Of a DNA stretch of 8,415 nt, positions 1 to 5,649 are shown one piece after another. Below the pieces are notes generated by a model that saw only the letters and a list, made by a program, of their open reading frames with translations, was not told the DNA's origin and did not search any database. The position numbers were made by a program, and so were the translations under genes. Source of the DNA: an uncultured Alphaproteobacteria bacterium (lineage in GTDB: Bacteria > Pseudomonadota > Alphaproteobacteria > Puniceispirillales > Puniceispirillaceae); NCBI GenBank assembly GCA_913031555.1, contig CAJWDO010000059.1, positions 1 through 8,415 on the forward strand. The letters run 5' to 3'. Every line of letters begins with the position of its first letter. Position 1 is the first letter of the stretch.

Positions 1-63
1 GCATATGCTTTTATCTAATAAGGCGCTGAATTGACGTTCAGGCCCATGTTCGGGGGAACAGCC

Positions 64-744
64 ATGACCAAAGCAGATGACCTTCGTGGTGCGTACAACC
101 ATGTGACAGATCCTGACGCCGCCGCGATTATCGCGGCCGCCCTTGTTCATGTTCCATTCGACGGATGGAGTAACGAGTCGCTTGCCGCGGGTGCCGCCGA
201 TGCCGGATTTTCCGGCGATGACGTTACGCGCCTGTTTCCGGGCGGCGCTGTCGATGCGGTAGTGATGCATTCGGCGCTTGCCGATGAAGCTATGGTGACG
301 GCCTTCGAAACGATGGCTGAACCACCGGACCGGGTGCATCTGATGATCCGCGAGTTGATCCTGATACGGCTTGATCAGGCGTCGGCGCACAAGGAGGCCG
401 TGCGCCGCGGGTTGACGCTTCTTGCCGTGCCGGCGAATGCGCTTTCATCGGCACGCGCACTTTATGCGACGGTCGATGCGATGTGGCGTGCCGCAGGACA
501 GCGCGATACCGATATTTCCTTTTATACAAAGCGGGCCACGCTCGCCGCCGTGTACAGCGCGACCCTGCTTGCCTGGATTGCCGACACCAGTGGTGACCGG
601 ACGGTTATCGAGGGCTTTCTTGACCGCCGGTTGCAGGATGTGGCGCGCCTTCCCAAGGCCAGCGCGCCGCTCCGCAGCGCTCTCAATACCGGCCAGCGTC
701 TTGCCGAAGGCATGTTCCAGATTGTTGGGCGTGCCCGCCGCTGA
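64..744 (+). CDS. COQ9 family ubiquinone biosynthesis protein
   Basis: COQ9 homologue, 226 residues. In eukaryotes COQ9 is a lipid-binding protein with a TetR-like fold that presents ubiquinone intermediates to the COQ7 hydroxylase; alphaproteobacterial members are presumed to act similarly, though this is less tested. The family signature lies in the C-terminal half: MWRAAGQ at about residues 140-146, D-x-SFYTKR at 150-157, then VYSATLLAWIADTS at 163-176 and a FLDRRLQDV-type helix. The N-terminal part is all-helical and variable. I start at the ATG at 64 because a purine-rich GGGGGAA lies about 6 bases upstream; in-frame TTG (31) and ATG (46) starts would add 18 or fewer residues and have no better ribosome site. 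In many alphaproteobacteria this gene is divergent from rpsU, which would lie left of the window and cannot be seen. metA follows on the same strand after 154 bases. Family assignment is strong; exact biochemical role is by homology. Confidence 0.9.
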   Translation: MTKADDLRGAYNHVTDPDAAAIIAAALVHVPFDGWSNESLAAGAADAGFSGDDVTRLFPGGAVDAVVMHSALADEAMVTAFETMAEPPDRVHLMIRELILIRLDQASAHKEAVRRGLTLLAVPANALSSARALYATVDAMWRAAGQRDTDISFYTKRATLAAVYSATLLAWIADTSGDRTVIEGFLDRRLQDVARLPKASAPLRSALNTGQRLAEGMFQIVGRARR

Positions 745-790
745 TTGCCTGGCCATCGCTGTATGAGCCCATGCATGGTCGGGGCCCCTG

Positions 791-816
791 GTTCGGGGCT
801 GGCAGTTCGGGGCTGG
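791..816. repeat. 12-bp direct repeat in COQ9-metA gap
   Basis: GTTCGGGGCTGG occurs exactly at 791-802 and again at 805-816, period 14. The bases just before (GCCCC, 784-788) can pair with the GGGGC inside the first copy (795-799) to make a 5-bp hairpin, and could pair instead with the second copy (809-813). There is no T-run after either, so a factor-independent terminator for COQ9 is not supported. It may be a slippage duplication or part of a leader fold; function unknown. Confidence 0.6.
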
Positions 817-858
817 TCATTTGATCTGCTGCTGAGCTATAAACGCGTCCCTGACAAC

Positions 859-880
859 TGGATTCGCACGAGTAAATCCA
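859..880 (+). promoter_or_regulatory. Hairpin just upstream of metA ribosome site
   Basis: TGGATT (859-864) and AATCCA (875-880) form a perfect 6-bp stem with a 10-base loop. It ends next to the metA ribosome-binding sequence AAAGGAA (881-887), which sits about 11 bases from the ATG at 899. An RNA fold here could influence translation. A TATAAA that could serve as a -10 box lies at 838-843, but no good -35 element stands at the right distance. The leader does not match the SAM-II aptamer core. Structure is visible; a regulatory role is inference. Confidence 0.3.
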
Positions 881-898
881 AAAGGAACGGGATTCCCC

Positions 899-1852
899 AT
901 GCCGATCAAGGTACCTGACAATCTGCCGGCACTCGACGATTTGCTTGCCGAGCAGGTCGATGTGATGGCGCAGAAACAGGCGCAGCAGCAGGATATACGG
1001 CCGCTGAGGCTGTTGCTGCTGAACCTGATGCCGAAAAAGCAGGAGACCGAGATCCAGTTCGCGCGTCTGCTTGGCAATTCCCCCTTGCAGATCGACCTGA
1101 TCCTGATGACCACGGCAAGCTATACGCCGCGCCACACTGAACCTGGCTATCTTCGCCGCTTCTACCGGCGGCTTGATGATGTCCGTGAGGATTTCTTTGA
1201 CGCGCTGATTGTCACCGGTGCGCCGGTAGAGCGGCTGCCGTTCGAGGAGGTGGCCTATTGGTCGGAACTGACTGAAATCCTCGACTGGTCGTTGACGCAT
1301 TGCTTTCGGCGTCTTGGGATCTGCTGGGGTGCACAGGCACTGCTCTATCATTTTCAAGGAGTGCCGAAGTTTGATTGTGGGGAAAAGTTGTTTGGTGTCT
1401 ATCAACACCAGTTGAATCATGTTCCCGGGCGCCTGATGCGTGGTTTCACCGACAACTTTCCAATGCCTGTGTCACGCTATACCGAAAACAGGCGAGCTGA
1501 TCTGGACGCCACCGGAATCGAAGTGCTTGGCGAGAGCGATGCCTGCGGGATCGGGTTGGCGCGCAATCCGTCAAATGGTGATCTGTTCGTTCTGAACCAT
1601 CTTGAATATGACGCTGACACACTTGGCACCGAATATTGGCGGGACCGGGAAAAGGGGCTTTCGACGGCGCTGCCGCATGGCTATTTCCCGGGCGACGATC
1701 CAGAGGCGGAGCCGGTCAATTTCTGGCGGCCCTATGCCTTTCTGCTGATGAATAACTGGATCAATGATCTGTATCAGGCAACGCCATATGATTTGTCATC
1801 GTTGGCCATCACACATGATGAGGGTCAGTCACCGAGGCGTCTGGTGACGTGA
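899..1852 (+). CDS. metA: Homoserine O-acyltransferase MetA, probably acetyl-CoA type
   Basis: MetA, 317 residues against 309 in E. coli; it acylates L-homoserine at the first committed step of methionine synthesis in the cytoplasm. The N-terminus (MPIKVPDNLPA) matches the E. coli start and fixes the ATG at 899. Family motifs follow: LNLMPKK (about 41-47), NSPLQ (60-64), the nucleophile Cys142 in RLGICWGAQ, SRY at 192-194, and NHLEYD giving His234 and Glu236, equivalent to catalytic His235 and Glu237 of E. coli. Residue 111 is Glu, in TGAPVERL. In characterised MetA enzymes Gly at 111 goes with succinyl-CoA and Glu with acetyl-CoA, so I predict a homoserine O-acetyltransferase even though automatic labels usually say succinyltransferase. 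A ribosome site, AAAGGAA, lies about 11 bases upstream. The last 28 bases overlap the 3' end of purK on the other strand. Family identity is certain; acyl-donor choice is inference from one residue. Confidence 0.96.
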   Translation: MPIKVPDNLPALDDLLAEQVDVMAQKQAQQQDIRPLRLLLLNLMPKKQETEIQFARLLGNSPLQIDLILMTTASYTPRHTEPGYLRRFYRRLDDVREDFFDALIVTGAPVERLPFEEVAYWSELTEILDWSLTHCFRRLGICWGAQALLYHFQGVPKFDCGEKLFGVYQHQLNHVPGRLMRGFTDNFPMPVSRYTENRRADLDATGIEVLGESDACGIGLARNPSNGDLFVLNHLEYDADTLGTEYWRDREKGLSTALPHGYFPGDDPEAEPVNFWRPYAFLLMNNWINDLYQATPYDLSSLAITHDEGQSPRRLVT

Positions 1853-2907
1853 CCCATCTTGCGGTCTGTCCGTGCCTCGGGCTTGCCATAGAGATGCAGA
1901 TGCGCGCCTTCACTGACCAGAAGTGACGGCACACGTTTCATATCCTGACCAAGAAGGTTCTCCATCTGCCACCGGCCATAGCCCGTCGTGGCGCCAAACC
2001 CCATGCCGGCGAGTATCCGCGCCAGCTGTGTGAACTGGCTCGTGGCGCATCCCTCAATAGTCCAGTGAAAGGAATTATGCGGGCGCGGCGCCATTTCATT
2101 GAACAGCAGCCTGCCATCGGTGCCGACAAAGAATTCAACCGCCAGCAATCCGACCAGATCGACCGCATCGGCCAACACGGCGGCGGCGGTCTGCGCCGCA
2201 GTGGCAAGCGCCGGGACAATCGGCGCCGGGGCGACAGAGGTGACCAGAATGCCGTTCTCATGGCGGTTCTGGGTAACCGGAAAATGGCATATGGCGCCGT
2301 CGGGGTCGCGCGCCAGAAGGGCGCTGATCTCGCCGTCAAAGGCAATCATCTCCTCGAGAATGGCATCGTCGCTGTCAAGCTCGGCAAGTGCCGCTGCCAG
2401 GTCATCGCCCGGCATCAACCGCCGCTGCCCCTTGCCATCATAGCCAAGCTGGCAGGTCTTCAGGATGGCGGGCCCGTCAAGCGTCTCCATGGCAACCGTC
2501 AGATCCTCGCGGTTACGAACCTGCCAGTAGCGAGGTGTCGGAATACCAAGCCCGGTGGCAAGGGTTTTTTCGGCGATCCGGTGCTGGGCGGCCCGCAACG
2601 CGGCGGCACCCGGGCTGGCAAGGCATGCGGCACCGATAATTTCCATCGTCGCTGCCGGCACATTCTCGAACTCGCTTGTCACGGCGTCGACACTGGCTGC
2701 AAAGCGCCGCAATGCCGCGACGTCATCATAGGCCGCCGTTGTCGTCAGCGTGGCTACCTGACCTGCCGGACTTGTTTCGGCATCCGGCGCGAAGACATGC
2801 GTTTGCAGACCAAGCTGCGCCGCCGCGATGGCCAGCATGCGGCCAAGCTGGCCGCTGCCAAGGATGCCGATACAGGCCGTGTCCGGGATATTGTTCTCGC
2901 CGGTCAT
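1825..2907 (-). CDS. purK: N5-carboxyaminoimidazole ribonucleotide synthase PurK
   Basis: PurK, 360 residues, an ATP-grasp enzyme that uses ATP and bicarbonate to convert AIR to N5-CAIR in de novo purine synthesis; PurE then isomerises the product. Visible elements: the N-terminal GILGSGQLGRML (about 13-25), EFENVP (79-84), the ATP-grasp stretch ILKTCQLGYDGKGQ (148-161), ILEEMI (183-188), VEFF (257-260), NEMAPRPHNS (270-279) with metal-binding Glu and Asn, and the C-terminal HLYGK and RKMGHVT motifs. The start ATG overlaps the purE stop as ATGA, so translation is probably coupled to purE. Two departures from the family are visible: Phe280 where Gly normally stands (HNS-F-HWT), and QHR at 108-110 where QDR or ADR is usual. 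Neither breaks the reading frame. The 3' end runs 28 bases into metA from the opposite strand, leaving no room for separate terminators. Confidence 0.96.
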   Translation of the reverse strand: MTGENNIPDTACIGILGSGQLGRMLAIAAAQLGLQTHVFAPDAETSPAGQVATLTTTAAYDDVAALRRFAASVDAVTSEFENVPAATMEIIGAACLASPGAAALRAAQHRIAEKTLATGLGIPTPRYWQVRNREDLTVAMETLDGPAILKTCQLGYDGKGQRRLMPGDDLAAALAELDSDDAILEEMIAFDGEISALLARDPDGAICHFPVTQNRHENGILVTSVAPAPIVPALATAAQTAAAVLADAVDLVGLLAVEFFVGTDGRLLFNEMAPRPHNSFHWTIEGCATSQFTQLARILAGMGFGATTGYGRWQMENLLGQDMKRVPSLLVSEGAHLHLYGKPEARTDRKMGHVTRRLGD

Positions 2908-3419
2908 GACGGTATGTTGGCAACCGAATCCGTCTGCGCCTGACGCCAGGCGGCAAGACGTGTTGCAAGGTCGGCGTCGGACAGCGCCAGAATCTGCGCC
3001 GCCAGAAGGCCGGCGTTGCGCGCCCCGGCCGCGCCGATGGCCAGCGTGCCAACAGGCACACCGCCGGGCATCTGCACGATGGACAGCAGCGAATCTATAC
3101 CGTTTAGGGATTTTGATTCAACCGGCACGCCAAGAACAGGCAGCGTCGTTTGCGCCGCCAGCATGCCCGGAAGGTGCGCCGCGCCGCCAGCGCCGGCGAT
3201 GATGACGGCAATTCCGTCTGCCGCCGCGCCGCGCGCGAACTCGGCAAGCCTGTCCGGCGTGCGGTGCGCAGAGATGATCCGGACCTCATGCGGCACGCAA
3301 AGTGACTCCAGACTGCTTGCCGCTTCCTGCATCGTCTCCCAGTCGGATTGACTTCCCATGCACACAACGACTTTGGGCCGGGATTTGGTTTTTGGCTGGG
3401 ATCTGGTGGTGTTGGACAT
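2904..3419 (-). CDS. purE: N5-CAIR mutase PurE (class I)
   Basis: PurE, 171 residues, moves the carboxylate of N5-CAIR to C4 to give CAIR, the step directly after PurK. Class I motifs are clear: MGSQSDWETM (21-30), SAHRTP (50-55) with the catalytic His52, AGAGGAAHLPGM (75-86) and SKSLNGIDSLLSIVQMPGG (102-120), the last two forming the nucleotide and phosphate pocket. The first 15 residues are a polar, basic lead-in before the Rossmann-like core begins at KVVVCMG. A GAGG ribosome site lies a few bases upstream of the ATG at 3419. It is preceded by the ydcH-like gene with an 18-base gap and followed by purK with a 4-base overlap. The presence of both PurE and PurK is what the two-step bacterial route predicts. 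Confidence 0.97.
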   Translation of the reverse strand: MSNTTRSQPKTKSRPKVVVCMGSQSDWETMQEAASSLESLCVPHEVRIISAHRTPDRLAEFARGAAADGIAVIIAGAGGAAHLPGMLAAQTTLPVLGVPVESKSLNGIDSLLSIVQMPGGVPVGTLAIGAAGARNAGLLAAQILALSDADLATRLAAWRQAQTDSVANIPS

Positions 3420-3437
3420 GGCGAGCCTCGTCTCGGA

Positions 3438-3653
3438 CTATGCGATGATATCGGGAAGGATCCGGCTTCGGACCAGGGTTATCTCGTCTTTCAGCACCAG
3501 CTTGCGCTTCTTCAGGCGCTGCAATTGCAGCTGGTCGAACGGTGTGCCATCGGCCAGTCTTTCAATGACATCGTCAAGATCGCGATGCTCGCTCTCCAGC
3601 GTATGGAGGCGGGCATGAAGCTGCTGCTGTTCCTCAATTTCGGCGTCGCTCAC
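3438..3653 (-). CDS. DUF465 (YdcH family) small coiled-coil protein
   Basis: A 71-residue, highly charged helical protein of the DUF465/YdcH family. The family pattern is visible throughout: LESEHRDLDDVIERL (about 18-32), LQLQRLKKRKLVLKDEITLV (42-61), and the terminal LPDIIA. Heptad-like spacing of Leu and Ile suggests two antiparallel helices or a coiled coil. No enzymatic residues stand out and no function is firmly established for the family. The start appears to be GTG at 3653; the nearest upstream ATG is out of frame, and a weak GGGA lies about 10 bases upstream. purE begins 18 bases after its stop, so it is probably the first gene of a ydcH-purE-purK transcript. A weak promoter-like pair, TTCACA (3689-3694) and CATAAT (3668-3673) on the minus strand, has a short 15-bp spacer and I do not rely on it. 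Confidence 0.88.
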   Translation of the reverse strand: MSDAEIEEQQQLHARLHTLESEHRDLDDVIERLADGTPFDQLQLQRLKKRKLVLKDEITLVRSRILPDIIA

Positions 3654-3775
3654 CGGCTTTGTTTCCCATTATGGCCGATCATCTTCGTTGTGAACCGTCT
3701 TCCTGTGTGCCTGTTTCCATCATGCCTGACACGCCAGCGCACGATCAAACGGGCTGGCCGGCGTGGGTAAACCGG

Positions 3776-4342
3776 TTATGGCAGTTCACTGATGTTCGAC
3801 ACCTGTTCCTCGGCCTGCTGCACCGTACCGCCGGCCTTTTCGATGGCCGCGTCAAGATCGGTCTGCTTGCACAGGCCAAGCATCGCCGGATGTTTTGCCG
3901 AGATATTGCTGATGTTCCAATGCGTTCTCTCGCGGATCTTGGTGATCGTCTCCTTGGTAGTGCCGATCAGCTTGACGATCTGCGAATCCTTCAGCTCGGA
4001 ATGGTGCTTGATCAGCCAGGCAATGCCATCGGGCTTGTCGCCACGACGAGCCACAGGCACATAGCGAGGGCCCTTGGTACGCCGGTTTGGTGTCGGCAGG
4101 TCGGATTCGGCGAGGACAAGACGTGCCGACGGGTCCGCCTCGCAGCGCTCGATCTCGGCGCTCGTCAACTGGCCATTCTGGACCGGGTCATAGCCCTGGA
4201 TTCCGATGCCCGTCTCGCCGTCGGCGACCGACTGCACTTCCAACGGATGGAGGCTGCACAAATGGGCGATCTGGTCGAACGAGAGACCGGTGTTGTCGAT
4301 CAGCCATACGGCGGTTGCCTTTGGCATGAGCAATTGTGTCAT
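3776..4342 (-). CDS. trcR: Cell cycle transcriptional regulator TrcR (DUF1013)
   Basis: DUF1013 family protein, 188 residues; in Caulobacter the family is named TrcR, a cell-cycle transcriptional regulator, and it is nearly universal in alphaproteobacteria. The start at 4342 gives MTQLLMPKATAVWLIDNT, the family's usual N-terminus; an upstream in-frame ATG at 4387 would add 15 atypical residues and lies only a short way downstream of the predicted transcription start. Two helix-turn-helix-like segments can be seen: DNTGLSFDQIAHLCSLHPLEVQ near residues 16-37, and IAWLIKHHSELKDSQIVKLIG followed by TTKETITKIRERTHWN near 107-145. NGQLTSAEIERCEADP (56-71) and GPRYVPVARRGDKPD (91-105) are further conserved blocks. 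A weak AGGT ribosome site stands about 5 bases before the ATG. It is transcribed divergently from the DUF1192 gene. DNA targets cannot be read from this sequence. Confidence 0.9.
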   Translation of the reverse strand: MTQLLMPKATAVWLIDNTGLSFDQIAHLCSLHPLEVQSVADGETGIGIQGYDPVQNGQLTSAEIERCEADPSARLVLAESDLPTPNRRTKGPRYVPVARRGDKPDGIAWLIKHHSELKDSQIVKLIGTTKETITKIRERTHWNISNISAKHPAMLGLCKQTDLDAAIEKAGGTVQQAEEQVSNISELP

Positions 4343-4415
4343 AACTACCTGCTTTCTGCGGCACGTCCGAAAATTCGGCCGGCGCAATATCGCGTTTAAC
4401 TAGCGGGAACGCGTC

Positions 4416-4444
4416 GTTATACGCCGGAAGCGCCTGTTTTGCAA
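4416..4444 (-). promoter_or_regulatory. Predicted trcR promoter
   Basis: On the minus strand a -35 box TTGCAA (4439-4444, 4 of 6 consensus) and a -10 box TATAAC (4416-4421, 5 of 6) are separated by exactly 17 bp. Transcription would start near 4409, giving a leader of about 67 bases before the trcR ATG at 4342. The leader contains a short palindrome CCGAA-AA-TTCGG (4367-4378). Confidence 0.55.
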
Positions 4445-4450
4445 AGGCCT

Positions 4451-4479
4451 TTGCGGCGAAGTGCGAAAAAGCCGATAAT
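4451..4479 (+). promoter_or_regulatory. Predicted DUF1192 gene promoter
   Basis: A -35 box TTGCGG (4451-4456) and a -10 box GATAAT (4474-4479, 5 of 6 consensus) are 17 bp apart. Transcription would start near 4486, within the left arm of the 4483-4502 inverted repeat and about 36 bases before the GTG start. Its -35 box lies only 6 bp from the -35 box of the opposing trcR promoter, so the two could compete for polymerase. Confidence 0.5.
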
Positions 4480-4482
4480 GCT

Positions 4483-4502
4483 GTCACAACTGATATTGTG
4501 AC
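4483..4502. promoter_or_regulatory. Perfect 7-6-7 inverted repeat, candidate operator
   Basis: GTCACAA (4483-4489) and TTGTGAC (4496-4502) are exact inverted repeats around a 6-base centre. The site covers the predicted start point of the DUF1192 transcript and ends 19 bases before its GTG. It looks either like a dimeric repressor operator or like a 7-bp RNA hairpin at the 5' end of the message. The arms are in the opposite order to the CRP pattern TGTGA-N6-TCACA, so it is not a CRP/FNR-type site. Which protein binds it, if any, is unknown. Confidence 0.5.
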
Positions 4503-4510
4503 GTGCGTCA

Positions 4511-4516
4511 GGGAGG
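4511..4516 (+). promoter_or_regulatory. Ribosome site deciding the DUF1192 start
   Basis: GGGAGG lies 5 bases before the GTG at 4522, an ideal spacing. This favours 4522 over the in-frame GTG at 4498, which lies inside the inverted repeat. The nearby ATG at 4517 is out of frame. Confidence 0.65.
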
Positions 4517-4521
4517 ATGCC

Positions 4522-4719
4522 GTGGAAGATGAATTCGAAGCGCTCAAACCGGCCGGTGCAGGGCCCGAGATGGACCGCTGGAATGTCGAGGATCTGCAGG
4601 CCTATATCGACAAGATGAAGGCCGAGATCGCCCGAGTGGAGGCAATTCTTGCCGATAAAGGCTCGGTAACGGCGGCGGCGGCTGCGCTTTTCGGAGACAA
4701 GGCCCAAGACGAGGCCTGA
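4522..4719 (+). CDS. DUF1192 family small protein
   Basis: A 65-residue protein of the DUF1192 family, found mainly in alphaproteobacteria and without a firmly assigned function. After a short acidic head (EDEFEALKP) comes the family core: MDRWNVEDLQAYIDKMKAEI (about 17-36), then ARVEAILADKGSVTAAAAALFG, in which the EL/DL-x-x-x-I-x-x-L/M-x-x-EIAR pattern and an Ala-rich end with a terminal LFG are typical. It is predicted to be a single long amphipathic helix or coiled coil. The GTG start at 4522 is chosen on the strong upstream ribosome site. It is divergent from trcR; the two may share control through the intervening 179 bases. Confidence 0.8.
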   Translation: MEDEFEALKPAGAGPEMDRWNVEDLQAYIDKMKAEIARVEAILADKGSVTAAAAALFGDKAQDEA

Positions 4720-4724
4720 GACAC

Positions 4725-4739
4725 GACCTGATTCAGGTC
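4725..4739. terminator. Palindromic hairpin between convergent genes
   Basis: GACCTGA-T-TCAGGTC is a perfect palindrome that folds into a 6-bp stem with a 3-base loop (GACCTG-ATT-CAGGTC). It starts 6 bases after the DUF1192 stop and its right arm overlaps the ygfZ stop codon (4738-4740) on the other strand, a typical place for a bidirectional terminator. No T-run follows on either side, so any termination would be weak or factor-assisted. Confidence 0.35.
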
Positions 4740-5649
4740 ACACGCCATCGGTTCGTGCCGGTTGCGGCAGGGGCAGCATCCAGTCCGGAATGGCAAGCCG
4801 TGCCGGCACGTCACCAATACGCAGCGCGCTGTCATCAGTCATAAGGCGGTGCAGGTCGGATAATTTCATCGCCGCGAGGCAGACCGCGCCATCGCCCGTA
4901 TCGGCATTGCTGAGGACGGTTCCCAATTTCGATTCGCCTTCGTTGACCGCCGCCCCTGACAGGGGTGTGGTGGCCGCACTTTTCATCCGCAGGGGCGCCA
5001 GCCGGCGTTTAACCAGTCCGCGATAATGCGTGCGTGCGGTTACCTCCTGGCCGACATAACATCCCTTTTCAAAATCAACGGCACCAAGCCTGTCGAGGCC
5101 GGCCTCCAGCATCAACGCCCGTTCCGGAACCAGATCGACAGGCCCCTGCGGCACGCCGGCGGCGATCCGGCGGGCGTGCCATGCCTCCAGCTCTGCAATG
5201 TCGTCCTCACCAATGGTTGACGGCATGTCGCCCCGCGGGCCGATCCAGCGCCAGCCAAGATCAGGATGGCGCGGGTCGATATGTGCGTCGTCCGGCGCGT
5301 CATTGTCTCCCCAACCAACCCAGACGCGCAATTCGTCTTCCTGTATCAGGTCAATCGGGCGGCGCAGTCGGTAGCGGCGCAGTCTTGCAAACAAATCATC
5401 GGCGCGCGTGGCGTCACATTCCAGCAGGAACCCGTCCTCCTGCCGGTGGATCATCATGTCGGCAAGGATGCGTCCCTGCGGGGTCAGCAGCGCGCCCGGC
5501 CGGCACGCATCAACAGGCAATGTCTCGACATTCGCCGTGACCAGCGACTGCAGAAAATCCTCGGCATCGGTGCCGGCGACGCGGATCACGCGGCGCGTCT
5601 CGTCAGCGGCGGCGTTGGTGGTCTTCGGGGATGGTGCGGTTTCGGTCAT
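4738..5649 (-). CDS. ygfZ: YgfZ/GcvT-like folate-binding iron-sulfur maintenance protein
   Basis: YgfZ-family protein, 303 residues (E. coli YgfZ is 326), the bacterial relative of mitochondrial IBA57. It binds folate in a GcvT-like fold and supports assembly or repair of certain iron-sulfur enzymes. The diagnostic motif KGCYVGQE is present at 195-202 with the conserved Cys197, followed by VTARTHYRG. Upstream are the GcvT-like N-terminal segments: AEDFLQSLVTANV (29-41), LLTPQGRILADMMIHR (54-69) and RRYRLRRPIDL (91-101). The first 18 residues are a low-complexity polar lead. The ATG at 5649 overlaps the stop of the upstream exported-protein gene as ATGA, indicating coupled translation as the last gene of a three-gene operon. 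The stop codon sits inside the palindrome shared with the convergent DUF1192 gene. Confidence 0.92.
   Translation of the reverse strand: MTETAPSPKTTNAAADETRRVIRVAGTDAEDFLQSLVTANVETLPVDACRPGALLTPQGRILADMMIHRQEDGFLLECDATRADDLFARLRRYRLRRPIDLIQEDELRVWVGWGDNDAPDDAHIDPRHPDLGWRWIGPRGDMPSTIGEDDIAELEAWHARRIAAGVPQGPVDLVPERALMLEAGLDRLGAVDFEKGCYVGQEVTARTHYRGLVKRRLAPLRMKSAATTPLSGAAVNEGESKLGTVLSNADTGDGAVCLAAMKLSDLHRLMTDDSALRIGDVPARLAIPDWMLPLPQPARTDGV

Noticed and set aside
1..63. Promoter or divergent rpsU start at the left edge
   Set aside because: AT-rich bases (TATCTAATAA) are present near 12-20, but no box pair with correct spacing fits in the visible sequence, and no rpsU coding sequence is in the window.
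821..843. metA promoter TTGATC / TATAAA
   Set aside because: The boxes are only 11 bp apart, too close for sigma-70; TATAAA alone is not enough.
745..898. SAM-II riboswitch upstream of metA
   Set aside because: SAM-II is common before alphaproteobacterial metA, so I looked for its core (GAUUU, then UAAA and GCUAAA in a pseudoknot arrangement). Only scattered partial matches are present, such as GAGTAAATCC, and the order and pairing do not fit.
2065..2943. Open frame of 292 codons on the plus strand opposite purK
   Set aside because: Fully antisense to purK with no family signature; GC bias keeps this frame free of stops.
3733..3758. Terminator after trcR: GCCAGC/GCTGGC inverted repeat
   Set aside because: Only a 6-bp stem with a 14-base loop and no T-run on the minus strand; expected by chance in GC-rich DNA.
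3659..4399. Open frame of 246 codons on the plus strand opposite trcR
   Set aside because: The conserved TrcR family protein is on the other strand; this frame has low-quality composition and no recognisable motif.
4483..4502. CRP/FNR binding site
   Set aside because: The arms are GTCACAA-N6-TTGTGAC, the reverse order of the CRP consensus TGTGA-N6-TCACA.
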